The notes beneath the pieces were generated by a model. It saw only the letters and a program-made list of their open reading frames with translations, was not told the origin of the DNA and searched no databases. Made by a program: the position numbers and the translations under genes. Shown piece after piece: positions 32,900 to 43,889 of a DNA stretch of 64,000 nt; positions within the stretch are counted from its first letter, which is position 1; each line of letters opens with the position of its first letter. This DNA comes from Anodontia alba. Its lineage: Eukaryota > Mollusca > Bivalvia > Lucinida > Lucinidae. The DNA is taken from positions 127,619,555 to 127,683,554 of the forward strand of contig OZ024821.1 in assembly GCA_964016985.1 (NCBI GenBank). Reading direction: 5' to 3'.

Positions 32900-33397
32900 G
32901 TACTTCACCACGTTGACGACTGGAGTGCAGCCCCGGGTTTTACCAAGGCTGAAAAGACTTTGCAAGACGCCAAGAGAGTCCTGCGTCCTGGTGGTATATT
33001 AGTTGTTGGTGAATTTCTAAAAACGACCGTCCGGGAGTCGATTTGGTACATGCAGTTAAGCCCGAGTCTGAAGGATAGATTTTCTCAACGGTTCCTTACA
33101 GCCAAACAAATACTGACCTTGCTGAGCAACGCTGGATTCAACTGTCGGTCCAAGATGAATGTACTTGGTTCGGACTTCATCAAGGGTTACTGGGACCCGG
33201 TAGGACCTATGAGGGAGGAGTGGTGGAAGGCTTATGCTGCGGGACTGCTCGCCATGGCAACGGAAGAAGAAATAGCGGAAATAAAGAAACTAACCAAAGA
33301 AAAGAATGAAGATGGGACCATGCTGCAGTATATGGAAGCACATGATAGAACATTGGAAATTGGATGTGTATCAATATTTTTGTCCACTTTTGAATGA
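32900..33397 (+). CDS. Methyltransferase terminal exon 3b (second intact copy)
   Basis: The acceptor TTACATTATTGAAG precedes 32900; phase 0, 165 codons, TGA at 33395. It starts VLHHVDDWSAAPGF, continues AKRVLRPGGILVVGEF and keeps the landmarks of exon 3a: IWYMQLSPSLKDRF, NVLGSDF, ATEEEIAEIKK, NEDGTMLQYMEAHDR. With exons 1 and 2 it would give 281 residues. It could be an alternative terminal exon of the same gene or the surviving last exon of a duplicated gene whose first exons were lost. No copy of exon 1 or 2 is visible between 26.0 and 32.9 kb. The open frame over 165 codons argues for selection. Confidence 0.8.
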   Translation, partial: VLHHVDDWSAAPGFTKAEKTLQDAKRVLRPGGILVVGEFLKTTVRESIWYMQLSPSLKDRFSQRFLTAKQILTLLSNAGFNCRSKMNVLGSDFIKGYWDPVGPMREEWWKAYAAGLLAMATEEEIAEIKKLTKEKNEDGTMLQYMEAHDRTLEIGCVSIFLSTFE

Positions 33398-33414
33398 GAG
33401 ATTGGTGATTGTTT

Positions 33415-33692
33415 CATTACGAAAACACGCCTATTCAAATATATTGAAAATTTCACCACTAAAAAAATGAAAATTTTCAGATAAAAAATTCTAATTTTTT
33501 TCATATATCTGCTCAAAACATAGATTGTGGGTACTCGTTAGAACCGCCTCGGCGAGGCGGTTCTAACGAGTACCACAATCCATGTTTTTGAGCAAAATAA
33601 GAAAAATAATGTATACCCCTGTAAACCCCAGTTTTACTATATAAAAGTGGGGTTTAAGAGGGTCAAAATTATATGGCCGTGTTTTCGTGATG
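33415..33692. mobile_element. CATTACGAAAACA MITE directly after exon 3b
   Basis: Begins 17 bases after the stop codon of exon 3b. Ends CATTACGAAAACACG and GTGTTTTCGTGATG; the centre is a palindrome with TACTCGTTAGAACCGCCTCG. It would make up most of the proximal 3' UTR. Confidence 0.85.
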
Positions 33693-33699
33693 TAAGGTG

Positions 33700-34040
33700 A
33701 CTGCATGGATGCACCCCCAAGGGAGAGCACTTTTATCTGAAAGTTTTTACCTCCCTTCCTTTAACCCTTTTAGTCTTGCAGGCCAAAAATAAATACCTAT
33801 AAAAAAGTGCAGATCCTGATGAGATGGCTCATAATGAGCCAGTCATCTTATCAGGATCTACACTGTTTGCCATTTTGTTTTGATTTTTAACGGATATCCC
33901 TGTTTTTTGCAACAACAGACATGTCCAAATTCAGATGGAAGAGCCCTCTTTATAAACTCGGAAAGGGTTAAAGGAAAGAATTTGCTATCGTACGAAAAAC
34001 CGGTTCTCCTGGGATCAAATTCTTTTCTTTAACATTCAAC
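33700..34040. mobile_element. GAATTTGCTCCC MITE split by a TTAA-flanked hairpin MITE
   Basis: The inner element 33775-33967 lies between TTAA (33771-33774 and 33968-33971), with ends CCCTTTTAGTCTTG and CTCGGAAAGGG and a hairpin core (GTGCAGATCCTGATGAGATG with complement). The outer MITE continues on both sides. AATAAA occurs at about 33790. Confidence 0.75.
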
Positions 34041-34072
34041 CCCCCCCCCCCCGACCCCCCCCCCCCCCCCTT
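34039..34072. repeat. Poly-C tract
   Basis: Two C runs separated by GA. Confidence 0.9.
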
Positions 34073-34134
34073 TATCTCTGTCAACCAATTACTCTGAATC
34101 AGTCATATCTGACCATCTACTTCCGAGAAGATTT

Positions 34135-34315
34135 CAATGGTGGATGAAAGCCCGGATAGTTGCCAGTTGTGTAGGGACTGGGAAATACCAAGTGAAACCA
34201 CAGCAAGCGGGAGAGAACTGCCATCCATTCACACATACCGCGTCATCGTGTCCCCAGCTGGACTCAAACCTACACGGCAAGCCTCGCTACCGACCCAGCT
34301 ACCCACCTTTTGTGA
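34135..34315 (-). mobile_element. tRNA-derived SINE, second family
   Basis: On the minus strand it reads A box TAGCTGGGTCGGTAGCGAGG, then B box GGTTTGAGTCC (exact consensus), then an unrelated body with GTGTGAATGGATGGCAG. The Pol III box spacing is tRNA-like. Confidence 0.65.
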
Positions 34316-34380
34316 GGAAGTCGTCCATCACAGAAACAAATTCTTTTCTGATGGAATGAAAGTAAAAAACTCCGCTTAAA

Positions 34381-34383
<3 letters not shown>

Positions 34384-34415
<32 letters not shown>

Positions 34416-34625
34416 ATGTATCTATCAATCTTAGGGCGGATAGATATATATTTATAGGGGGACGCAATTCTGTCAAATTGTCTTTGCCTCTCTTCTAAAA
34501 ACAGACCTCTATGGGAAGAAGGGACTTGGTGTTCAGGAACAGCAAATAGGAAGTCATATATAAAAATTTACTCTCCTTTAAACAATAGAGAGAAGTCATA
34601 CACGCGTATCCATTCCCCTTAAAAC
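34384..34625. repeat. (TC)n and a diverged GAATTTGCTCCC MITE
   Basis: CT units at 34384-34412, then MITE remnants (CTTGGTGTTCAGGAACAGCA, CACGCGTATCCATTCCCCTT). Confidence 0.55.
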
Positions 34626-34883
34626 TATCAAAATTGCAACACCCGTAAACGGTTTAAGATGAGTACATACGACTCTATCTCAGTGTCAAAGGGACCAGAA
34701 ATATTGATAACAGTAATTTGTTAGAAAACCAAAGTCATCATTGCAAGAATGGCAAATTACTAGGGTACAGTTAGTTTTGTAGCAAATCTGCGTTGACATA
34801 GGCAGTTATTGTTTGTTCTTTTGTTGTTGTTTGTATGCCCCTAAGTTCGTATATGCAAAGGCATATTTGCTTTTGAGTCGTTC

Positions 34884-35163
34884 CATCACGAAAACATACT
34901 TATATAATTTTGACCCCCTTAAACCCCACTTTTATATAGTAAAACTGGGGTTTACAGGGGTATACATTATTTTTCTTATTTCTGCTCAAAAGCCTAGATT
35001 GTGGGTACTCATTAGAACCGCTTCGCCGAGGCGGTTCTAACGAGTACCCACAATCTATGTTTTGAGCAGAAATATGAAAAAAATCAGAATTTTTATCTGA
35101 AAACTTTCAGTTTTTGATGGTGAAATTTTCAGTATATATTTGAATAGGCGTGTTTTCGTAATG
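34884..35163. mobile_element. CATCACGAAAACA palindromic MITE
   Basis: Ends CATCACGAAAACATAC and GCGTGTTTTCGTAATG; central palindrome AACCGCTTCGCCGAGGCGGT; TATAGTAAAACTGGGGTTTA arm as in the other copies. Confidence 0.85.
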
Positions 35164-35349
35164 GTTTGTCCATTTGATCGTCACGCTTTCGTGTCGGCAA
35201 GATATTTCGATAACTTTTTGAGCAAGGGCCTTGATTAACTTTTTAAAAACGAAATCAGATTAATTTTGTGAGAAATATGCCCCTTTTCAGCTTTGGTCTT
35301 TTGTAGGGACAAGCAAATAGCTGACAGCATAGTGTTTTAAAAACACGCA

Positions 35350-36835
35350 TTGTTATGCCCCCTCCACGAAGTGAAAGAGGGCATATAAGTTCATCCTCCG
35401 TCATACGTCAATGTGTCCGTCCGTCCGTCCGTCACTATAGTACTGTTCGTGTCTCCGCAACTCCCTCCTAGTTTTCAAGGTAATGGTTTGAAACTTGCAC
35501 CATAGCAAGCATATAGACTCAATATGTGCATATAAGTCACAGAACTCTGATCAAGTTATAAATGGTAGAGTTATGTACCCTTGAATTTCTTGGAAAATTT
35601 GTCTTATACACATGACATAGTAGGGTTTGTGTCTCCGCAACTTCTTTAAGTTTATAGATAATGATTTGAAACTTGCAGCAAAGTAAGAATATAGGCTGGA
35701 TATGTGCATAAAGATCACAGAATTCTGATCAAAATTTAATTGCTATAGTAACATAGCCTGGATTTACTAAATTTTGCCTTACACACATGACATAGTCGAT
35801 CATAATAGGGTTCGTGGCTCCGCAACATCTACAGTTTTCAAGATAATGATTTGAAACTTGCAGCAAAGTAAGAATATAGTCAGGGCATTGTGCTTAAAAG
35901 TTATCGAACTCTGATTTCTTTTATTGCTAGAGTTACGTACCCTTCATTTACTTAGAAAGTTGCCATATTTACATTGCTTAGTGGAGTTCATATCTCTGCA
36001 ACTTCTACAGTTTTCATGATAATGATTTGAAACTTGCAGCAAAGTAAGAATATAGTCAGGGCATTGTGCTTAAAAGTTATCGAACTCTGATTTCTTTTAT
36101 TGCTAGAGTTACGTACCCTTCATTTACTTAGAAAGTTGCCATATTTACATTGCTTAGTGGAGTTCATGTCTCTGCAACTTCTACAGTTTTCATGATTGTG
36201 GTTTGAAATTTGCACGACAGAAAATGCACAGGGTAAGCATATGCATGAAGATCAAAGAAATCTGATCAAACTACAGTCGACTCTCGTTATCTCGAACTCG
36301 CTTATCTCAAATAACCACTTATCTCGAAGTGAAAATCTGGTCCCTGTTTTAACACAGAGATCCACCAACAGGCAAAAACATATTGTGGAAAAGAGGAGAA
36401 ATTGCTCCCTTAGGAGCAATTTCTCCTCTTTTTCCACAATATTTTCAATTTATATCTAACTTAGGAGTCAAATTAAAGATTCATTCTGTTAAAGGTGGTT
36501 GTTCGATTAATTGTTTTCCTCAGTTCCGCAAATCTGATATGTCGAAGTACGGATATCTGGAAGTGTTTCATAGAGTCCCTTGGATTTCGAGATAACGAGA
36601 GTCGACTGTATTATTGCAAGAAATACATGCCCTAGTTTTATTTAACAATTTTGCCTTATTACAATGCCATAGCAGATTTCATGTGTCTGCAACTGCTCTT
36701 ACAGATTCCAATGTCATGTTCGGAAACTTGCACCATGACAAGGATACAAGTTGAGCTTGTGCATAAAACCTACATGACTCTGAAAAGTCAAATGATAAAT
36801 GTACAAAGCCAAACTGGCAGTAGTGGGAGCTTCCC
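35350..36835 (+). mobile_element. Hairpin-capped tandem-repeat element, unit about 175 bp
   Basis: The left cap is a hairpin TGCCCCCTCCACGAAGTG with AAAGAGGGCA. A CCGTCCGTCCGTCCGTC run follows, then at least six units marked by GATTTGAAACTTGCAGCAAA. The units starting near 35862 and 36038 are almost identical (recent duplication). The array is cut at 36273 by a pogo-like MITE A (36274-36608, TA-flanked) and resumes after it. This layout resembles pearl-type or Helentron-like non-autonomous elements of bivalves; that assignment is inference. Confidence 0.7.
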
Positions 36836-36861
36836 TCCCCTTTAAAGATGTTCTGGTTTAA

Positions 36862-37065
36862 CACACACTTACCACGCTATGGGCAGATTCAGCAGACGAC
36901 ATTTTGAAATGTTTTTTTCTTATTTTTCCTGGAAAATAGGATCTGACATTTCATGCAAATTGTCTCCTATCCTAAGGAGACAATTTGCATTAAGTGTCCA
37001 ATCCTATTTACTATGAAAAATAAGAAAACTGTTTTACCTGAAAATTTTACCCAGCATGCAAAGTG
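36862..37065. mobile_element. CACTCTGGG-family MITE, TTAA-flanked
   Basis: TTAA at 36858-36861 and 37066-37069. Inverse orientation; palindromic centre around TCTCCTATCCTAAGGAGACA. Confidence 0.8.
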
Positions 37066-37219
37066 TTAATAAGGCTTTCAGAATTCGGCACAATAGGAGT
37101 CAGCTGTATGCTTATTATAAAAAGTACATATCAGTTATACCAGTTTGCAGATTTGAAGCTGCTTTATTTACTTAACCCATTTGCAGGAACATGTAGTTAG
37201 GTCAAATAACCCTTAAAAA

Positions 37220-40200
37220 CTGTAAAAAAAAAAAAAAAAGAGGACCCCATAGAGGGGCAATATATTTGTTTCCCATTATATACAAGTGCGTACCACATCT
37301 GTATAGCTGACAAAGGTGTAAAATATGTGGACCTCATACACATTGCTATGAAGTTTCATCAAGATATTCCATATGGTTACCTAGTTATGGCATGAATAAG
37401 GATAGTGTGAAGTAAAAACAAGAGGCCCACGGGTCGCTCACCTGAGTGACATAGCCACTGCAGATATGCAGATGTTATGCAACATTTTTCCAGTCCTGTC
37501 ATCGCAGCTAATGAAAAGATCAGCCTTCAAGCAGTTCTTAATTTTGAAGAAGAATGTTATATATGGCATGACAGTCAATGGAGCGTGATCATTTGAACAT
37601 ACTCTCAATCACATTTCAACAGTAGGATCAATGTGAAATTTGGAGGCAATTGGCTAATTGGTTTCTGAAGAATTATGATTTTATACATGTAAACAGCACA
37701 GTAGCAGAGAAATATAAAAAACATAAACAAGATGGCAGCCATCTTAGATTTCCAATCAGAATGATTTTAGCTACTGTTGATCTACAAGTCACCTCGATAC
37801 TTTCAATGAACTTGGCTATCTTGGATTTCCGATCAAACAATTTAAGCTATTTTAGATCTACAAGTCACCCAAATGCTTCCAAACAAGTTTCAATTCAAAT
37901 GGCCTTTCAGTTCAGGAGAAGAAGCCAAAAATAGATTTTCAGGATGGCTGTCATGGCGGCCATCTTGGATTTCTGGTAGGGATGATTTTAGCTATTTTTG
38001 ATCTACAGGTCACCCTGATGCTTCCTACCTAGTTTAAAGTCAGTAAGCCTTTTGGTTCAGGAGAAGAAGTGAAAAACAGATTTTCAAGATGGCTGCCATG
38101 GCAGCCATCTTGGATTTCCAATGAGAACGATTTTAGCCAATTTCAATCTATAAGTCACCCTGATGCTTCTTACCAAGTTTCAAGTCAATTGGGATTTGGG
38201 TTTAGGAGAAGAAGCGAAAAAAAGATTTTCAAGATGGCTACCATGGCGGCCATCTTGGATTTCCAATCAGCATGATTTTAGCTACTTTTGATCTACTTGT
38301 TACCCTGATGTGTCCTACAAAGTTTGGAGTCAATAGGCCTTTCGGCTCAGGAGAAGAAGAGAAAAATAGATTTTCAAGATGGCGACTATGGTGGCCATCT
38401 TGGATTTCCGATTAGAACGATTTTAGCTATTGATCTACAAGTCACCCCAATGCTTCGTACCAAGTTTCGAGTCAGTTGGCATTTGGGGTTAGGAGAAGAA
38501 GCAAAAAATAGATTTTCAAGATGGCCACCATGGCGGCCATCTTGGATTTATGATCAGCACAATTTTAGCTATTTTTGATGTGATACATGTCATACCTATG
38601 CTTCCTAGCAAGTTTGGAGTCAATTGGCCTTTCAGTTCAGAAGAAGCAAAAAATAGATTTTCAAGATGGCTGCCATGGCAGCCATCTTGGATTTCTGATC
38701 GGAACAATTTTAGCTATTTCTGATCTACAAGTCACCCCAATGCTTCCTACCATGTTTGGAGTCAATTGGCTTTTGGGTTCAGGAGAAGAAGCGAAAAATA
38801 GATTTTCAAGATGGCTGCCATGGTGACCATCTTGGATTTCCGATAGGAATGATTTTAGCTATTTTTGATCTACAAGTCACCTAAATGCTTCCTAGCAAGT
38901 TTGGAGTCAATTGGCCTTACGGTTCAGGAAAAGAAGTAAATAATAGATTTTCAAGATGGCTGCCATGGCGGCCATCTTGGATTTCCAATCAGCACGATTT
39001 CTGCTATTTTTGATCTACAAGTCGCCCCAATGCTTCCTAGCAAGTTTGGAGGCAATTGGCCTTTCAGTTCAGGTGAAGAAGCGAAAAATAGATTTTCAAG
39101 ATGGCGGCCATCTTGGATTTCCGATCGGCACGATTTTAGCTATTTTTGATCTACAAGTTACCCAGATGCTTCCTAGCAGCGTCAATTGGGTTTTCGGTTC
39201 AGGAGAAGAAGCGAAAAATAGATTTTCAAGATGGCGGCCATCTTGGATTTCCGATCGGCACGATTTTAGCTATTTTTGATCTACAAGTCACCCCGATGCT
39301 TCCTGGCAAGTTTGGGAGTCAATTGGCCTTTCGGTTCAGGAGGAGAAGCGAAAAATAGATTTTCAAGATGGCGGCCATCTTGGATTACCGATCGGCACGA
39401 TTTTAGCTATTTTTTGATCTACAGGCCACCCTGATGTTTCCGACCAAGTATCGAGTCAATTGGCCCAGGGGTGTAGGAGGAGTAGGCTTTTAAAGCAATT
39501 GTTGACGCCGCACGACGGACATTGACTGACCACAATAGCTCACCAGAGCTAAAAAACTTTTTAAAGTGAAGTAATTCAGAAACTAAGAAATGGAGAGCAA
39601 TCTTTTTTGTATGTGACATCCCGTCTTAACCTCATGCACATTGGAATAAAGTTTCATCAAGATATTCCATACCGTAACCTACTTATGGTATGCACAAGAT
39701 CAGTCTAAAATTTCATCAAAGGGAATTCACTCAGAAATTCAGAAAGGGTGGGCAATCTTTTTTTTTGTTTGCAACACACCGTCTTAACCCCACACACATT
39801 GCTATAAAATATCATCAAAATATCCCATACTGTTACCTACTTATGGTATGCACAACGTCAGTCTAAAATTTCATCAAAGGGACGTCACTCAGAAATCAAG
39901 AAAGGGAGAGAATCTTTTTTGTATGCGACACACCGTCTAAACCTTATACACATTGCTATAAAGTTTCATTAAGATATTCCATATGGTTACCTAGTTATGG
40001 TCTGCACAACGATAGTAAGAAAAAAAATCTAATCAAAAGGAAGTAACACAGAATTAAGAAAGGGAGAGCAATCATTTTTCATGTGGCACCTCATGTGGCA
40101 TCTTCACCTCATACACATTGCTATGAAGTATCATTCGGATATTCCATATGGTTACTGTGTTACGATGCGCACAAGGATAGTCTGTAAAAACTAATCGAAG

Positions 40201-40340
40201 GGCAGAAACTCAGTAAGGGAGAGCTACCATTTTTGTATGTGACATGCCGTCTTGATCTCATACAAATTGGTATGAAATTTCATCAGAATATTCTTTATGG
40301 TTACCTAGTTATGGCAGGCACAAGAACTGTTTACAGTGGA
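37220..40340. repeat. Outer tandem array, unit about 157 bp, split by an inner element
   Basis: One unit lies at 37230-37420 and five at 39570-40335, each with CACATTGCTATNAAGTTTCA and GATATTCCATATGGTTACCT. The interruption 37422-39550 is a different element (next entry). The right end carries GGACAGACGGACAGATAGCTGG. Confidence 0.75.
37422..39550 (+). mobile_element. Element with ~145-bp array of AAGATGGC/GCCATCTT units
   Basis: The left cap has AGAGGCCCACGGGTCGCTCA; the right end has GACGCCGCACGACGGACATT and CAATAGCTCACC, motifs I associate with mollusc interspersed repeats. Between them are about twelve units of ~145 bp, each with AAGATGGCTGCCATGGCGGC and CATCTTGGATTTCC, then GATCTACAAGTCACCC and AGGAGAAGAAGCGAAAAAT. 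The last three units lack nine bases and read AAGATGGCGGCCATCTTGG. Protein frames across it change frame every unit and are not genes. Confidence 0.8.
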
Positions 40341-40399
40341 CAGACGGACAGATAGCTGGACAATGCCTGAACATAATAAGATGTTTTTTGTTTTTGTTT

Positions 40400-41183
40400 T
40401 TTGTTGTTGTTTTTTTTTTTTTTTTTTTCAAATACGCATATAAGAAAGCCGAAAACAAGGCTAGTCAGCCGAAAATGAGCAAAGACTGCAAACAGCAGTT
40501 TTCATTTCTGGGGTCAGAATCTATTCCGATGTTTATTTAAAGCTTATTTCGCCGATTTTGCAATTTTCATTTCCGGGGTCAGAATCTATTCCAATGTTTA
40601 TTTAAAGCTTATTTTGCCGATTTTGCTAGGGACAAACACACCCCTTTGTAGACTGATATTAACTCTTTAAATGTCAATTCAGCACATATTCTGGAATTTT
40701 CATAATTGTATAAGATTTCTCAACATTTCTGGTATATAACCCGATCGAGGTCGGCAAAATATAAAAAAAAACCTGGCTAAGGTCAACAACAGGTCAACGT
40801 CACTTTTGTCGCTGCTACCAGACAACTAAAAATAGTCTTTTAACAAAACAATTGATGCATTCTACTGAGGTTAACATCAGGCTCTGTCAACCCAAGAAAG
40901 TGATGGCCACAGTGGCAGCAAATCGTTTTGTTCTATGACTGCCAGCAAAGGCCTCTGATTGGCTGAAACTGGTTCTAACAGGTTTTTACAAATTCTGATG
41001 TTTGCTACAATAAGCTGCTGCTAGTTTAAAATTATCCTGGCTAAAGTCAAGAACCGGTCAACATCACTTTTGTCACTGCTGCCAGACAGCTAAAGATAGT
41101 CATATAACAAAACAAGTGATGCATTCTATTGAGGTTAACATAAGGATTTGTCAACACAAGAAAGTGATGCTCATGGAGGCATG

Positions 41184-41185
<2 letters not shown>
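40400..41185. repeat. Local duplications
   Basis: A 65-bp direct duplication at 40497-40628 (GGGGTCAGAATCTATTCC, TTATTTAAAGCTTATTT). A longer diverged direct pair at 40770-40915 and 41036-41180 (AGTGATGCATTCTA, TTTTGTCACTGCTGCCAGAC). Poly-T at 40408-40428. Confidence 0.7.
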
Positions 41186-41186
<1 letters not shown>

Positions 41187-41214
<28 letters not shown>

Positions 41215-41272
41215 TTGATTATATATATGTTTGCGAGTGTGTGTATGTGTGTTGTGTGTGTGTGTGTGTTTT
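41187..41272. repeat. Poly-T and (GT)n microsatellite
   Basis: T run at 41190-41216; GT units at about 41235-41270. Confidence 0.9.
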
Positions 41273-41274
41273 AT

Positions 41275-42000
41275 CCTGGATTAATAAAATATTGTTTTAA
41301 ACAAGTAGTGATCTAGATGAGACTTACACTGTGGGTTTGTGCAGGATGATCTGAACCTGCGTATTTCACATGCCTGAAGATATTTATGCAGGCTTCTCAG
41401 TTTTTCCCACCGTTAAACTCATTTACAAACATGTTAAGTTGTCAGAATGCAAATTTAAGCTTTGGGGAAAAAAATAGGTTCTTATTCCGCCATCAAATGA
41501 AGGAAATTTTCAGTTTTTTAAAGGTGGATTGCCTGAAACAGACTTTTGGAGCCAAAACTTAAAAATGCACTGAAAAGAGGAATTTTAAAATGTTTACAGT
41601 TGATAATCAACATGAGAAAGGAGTCATAAGGACATGCTCAGTGAAGGTTCAGATCAGCCTGCATATTCATGTAGCCTTGTAAGGTCCTTTGCAGTTTGTA
41701 CTCAAAAACGTAAGTTGACTGTGAAGTCACTGGCCAGATGGAACAAATACACAGCGGGCTCATCTAGGCCTCGACTCTTGCATATCACATCACATTTTTG
41801 TTTTCATATATGATTCCAACAAAGTCATATATTTTAGATACTTTATGTATTTTGATATTATTCAGATACAAAAGAAAATTTATACTTCTTACAGTAAGTT
41901 TGTTATTTTTACATGCCAGTGTGTTTCAGCCATGTCTTGACAACCCCATAATAAGACCAGAATTTGCTTGTTTGCTGTTTTTTTCAAGATTGCTGTTTAT
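41275..42000. other. Unassigned sequence
   Basis: Only a weak half hairpin near 41640-41700; nothing else recognised. Confidence 0.4.
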
Positions 42001-42386
42001 AAGGTTAGTTGGTTTGTTTAACATCCCAGTCAACACTAATAAGGTCATGTAGAGCCGGTCAGTTCACCTAACTACACTGTTTCCTGTGCAGGCTGCCTTC
42101 TATGCGGTTAACCAGTACTTGGGCACATTCTTTTGACAGAAACTGACATGCAGCTTTTGCAGACCTATTAATCAAATCCTTTCCAAAATAGTGATGACTA
42201 CTCACACAGCAATCTGGGTAAAATTTTCAGCAGACAACATATTGAAATATTTCTAATTTTCCCCGAAAACAGGTTTTAACATTTCATGCAAATTTTCTCC
42301 ATTGGCAACAGTTTGCATGAAAGTCTAACCCTGTTTTCTGGGGGAAAATAAGAAAAATCTGAATTTGATGCTCAGAGTGGTAAAGG
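42001..42386. mobile_element. SINE fragment followed by CACTCTGGG-family MITE
   Basis: 42005-42170 is a headless SINE body (CCCAGTCAACACTAATAAGG, GGTTAACCAGTACTTGGGCA). 42205-42386 is the MITE, with TTAA kept on the right (42387-42390). Confidence 0.65.
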
Positions 42387-42544
42387 TTAAAGAAAACAGC
42401 AGACAACAGCTTTCATAAACAGCAGACTACATGTACTTCCTTTCACTCTTTGCATGCTGGATAATTTTGCATGCTTTTTGTCATCTGTGGATTTTTCTTA
42501 AATTAACTTTTTTAAAATAATCTTTCAGGAATATATCATCAGAG

Positions 42545-42618
42545 TGTCAAACAGTTTGGGTCCAGATCAGGCCCGACATTTGTCGGGCCTGATCTGGGTC
42601 CAAACTGTTTGCAAAGGT
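42545..42618. repeat. Hairpin core, near-perfect
   Basis: CAAACAGTTTGGGTCCAGAT to the centre CGACATTTGTCG and back. Confidence 0.8.
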
Positions 42619-42722
42619 TATCAGCAGAACCATAACACAGGTTTTGTTGAGATACACAACAAATATCAACGAAAGAGTGCTATGGGATGAGCTGGATGAT
42701 CCACATTCTGAAGATTTTTTTT

Positions 42723-43027
42723 TTTGATTGTGTTGAGGTTTTACGGCCCAGTCAACCCAATGGGGTCATGTCGAGCGCGGTCAGTTTACCTAACCACACG
42801 TTTACTGGGCAGGTTTAGTCCTCTAAGCGGTTAACCAGTATTGTGCACATTCTTTTGCCAGAAACTGACAACTGCCCTTCTTGAATCAGCGGAAGGGAGA
42901 GAATGACCGTAGAAAATATTTCATGATCAATCTCCACGAAAGAATGTTGCCGACCTCGGCGGGGGTTGAACCCGCGACATCCTGGTCTCCAGTCGGACGG
43001 CGCATCCAACTGAGCCACCGAGGCCGG
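42723..43027 (-). mobile_element. tRNA-derived SINE, best copy
   Basis: Read on the minus strand from 43027: A box TGGCTCAGTTGGATGCGCC and B box GGTTCAACCCC at tRNA spacing, a body with CATTCTTTCGTGGAGATTGA and CGGTCATTCTCTCCC, and a tail ending in GACTGGGCCGTAAAACC followed by CAACACAATC. Other copies: 10620, 31022, 42001, 43480 and 49555. The tRNA part is not a functional tRNA gene. Confidence 0.85.
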
Positions 43028-43232
43028 CTTCTGCAGATTTCAAATATGCTCAAAGATATCTTGCTTGACAAACCAGATTTATTCTTCAGACCTTGATGGG
43101 TTTGAAAAGATAACAAATATGATTTCTAGCTCTGATTTTCTTAATTCCTATTGGTTCTAAAGCAACATCAACATTGAGTCCATCAATATTTGACCTGGGG
43201 ATCAGAAAAAATTAACAATCTAGCAGAATTAA

Positions 43233-43455
43233 CCCATGTATGCCGAGTGGACTCCTGTACCTTTCCCTTTGGGCATGTTTATTTCCAGTTTAAGGGTTGT
43301 CTGGTTTGCTTTTTAGTATTATTAATCATACAATGTAGGTTCCTGTACTTAATGCAGACAGTGTAGGCCCAGCTCAGATGCCACATTCTGTGGCATCTGA
43401 CCTGAGTCTACACTGTTTGCCAATGTCCCATTTTGGAATGCTAGGCATTAATGGG
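43233..43455. mobile_element. TTAA-flanked MITE with CCCATGTATGCC termini
   Basis: TTAA at 43229-43232 and 43456-43459; ends CCCATGTATGCC and GGCATTAATGGG. Hairpin core at 43358-43425 around GCCACATTCTGTGGC. Confidence 0.8.
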
Positions 43456-43479
43456 TTAATGTACTGTACCATCCAAAAA

Positions 43480-43745
43480 GAATGTTTGAGTGCGAGTTTT
43501 ATGGCCTAGTCAACACTGTTAAAGTCATGTCAAGCCAGTCAACCTACCCAAACATTTCCTAGGAGTACTCTAAGCAATTAACCAGTACTTATACACATAC
43601 TTTCGCCACAACTGCCTTTCTTGAATCAGCAAAAGGGGGGAGAATGACCGCTGAGATAATTTCAAGATCAATCTCCATGAAAGTTGTGAGGCCGAGCTGG
43701 GATTCGAACTTGCAATCCCTGGATTTGCCGTTAGATATGCTACCA
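43480..43745 (-). mobile_element. tRNA-derived SINE, diverged copy
   Basis: B box AGTTCGAATCCC and A-box remnant GCAGTTGGTAGCATATC on the minus strand; body and tail as in 42723-43027. Confidence 0.75.
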
Positions 43746-43889
43746 ACTGCACAATGTGTGAAGACTGACGGTCCAATCAGGCTGTGCATTTGTAGATTGA
43801 TCAGGACCTCTATTCTCCTTCCATACACTCAGCAATATCCAACCATTCTGTAAGCAGACTAGGAATGCCCTGATCTGACATAGCTCCTG

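Noticed and set aside
35862..36190. CRISPR-like or direct-repeat array
   Set aside because: Long near-identical units without spacers, in a eukaryotic mobile satellite.
37650..39358. Overlapping plus-strand frames with repeated protein blocks
   Set aside because: They are translations of the 145-bp tandem array; since the unit is not a multiple of three, the frame changes each unit.
42950..43027. Functional tRNA gene on the minus strand
   Set aside because: A and B boxes are intact but the segment continues into a SINE body, has diverged copies elsewhere and no clean acceptor-stem pairing.
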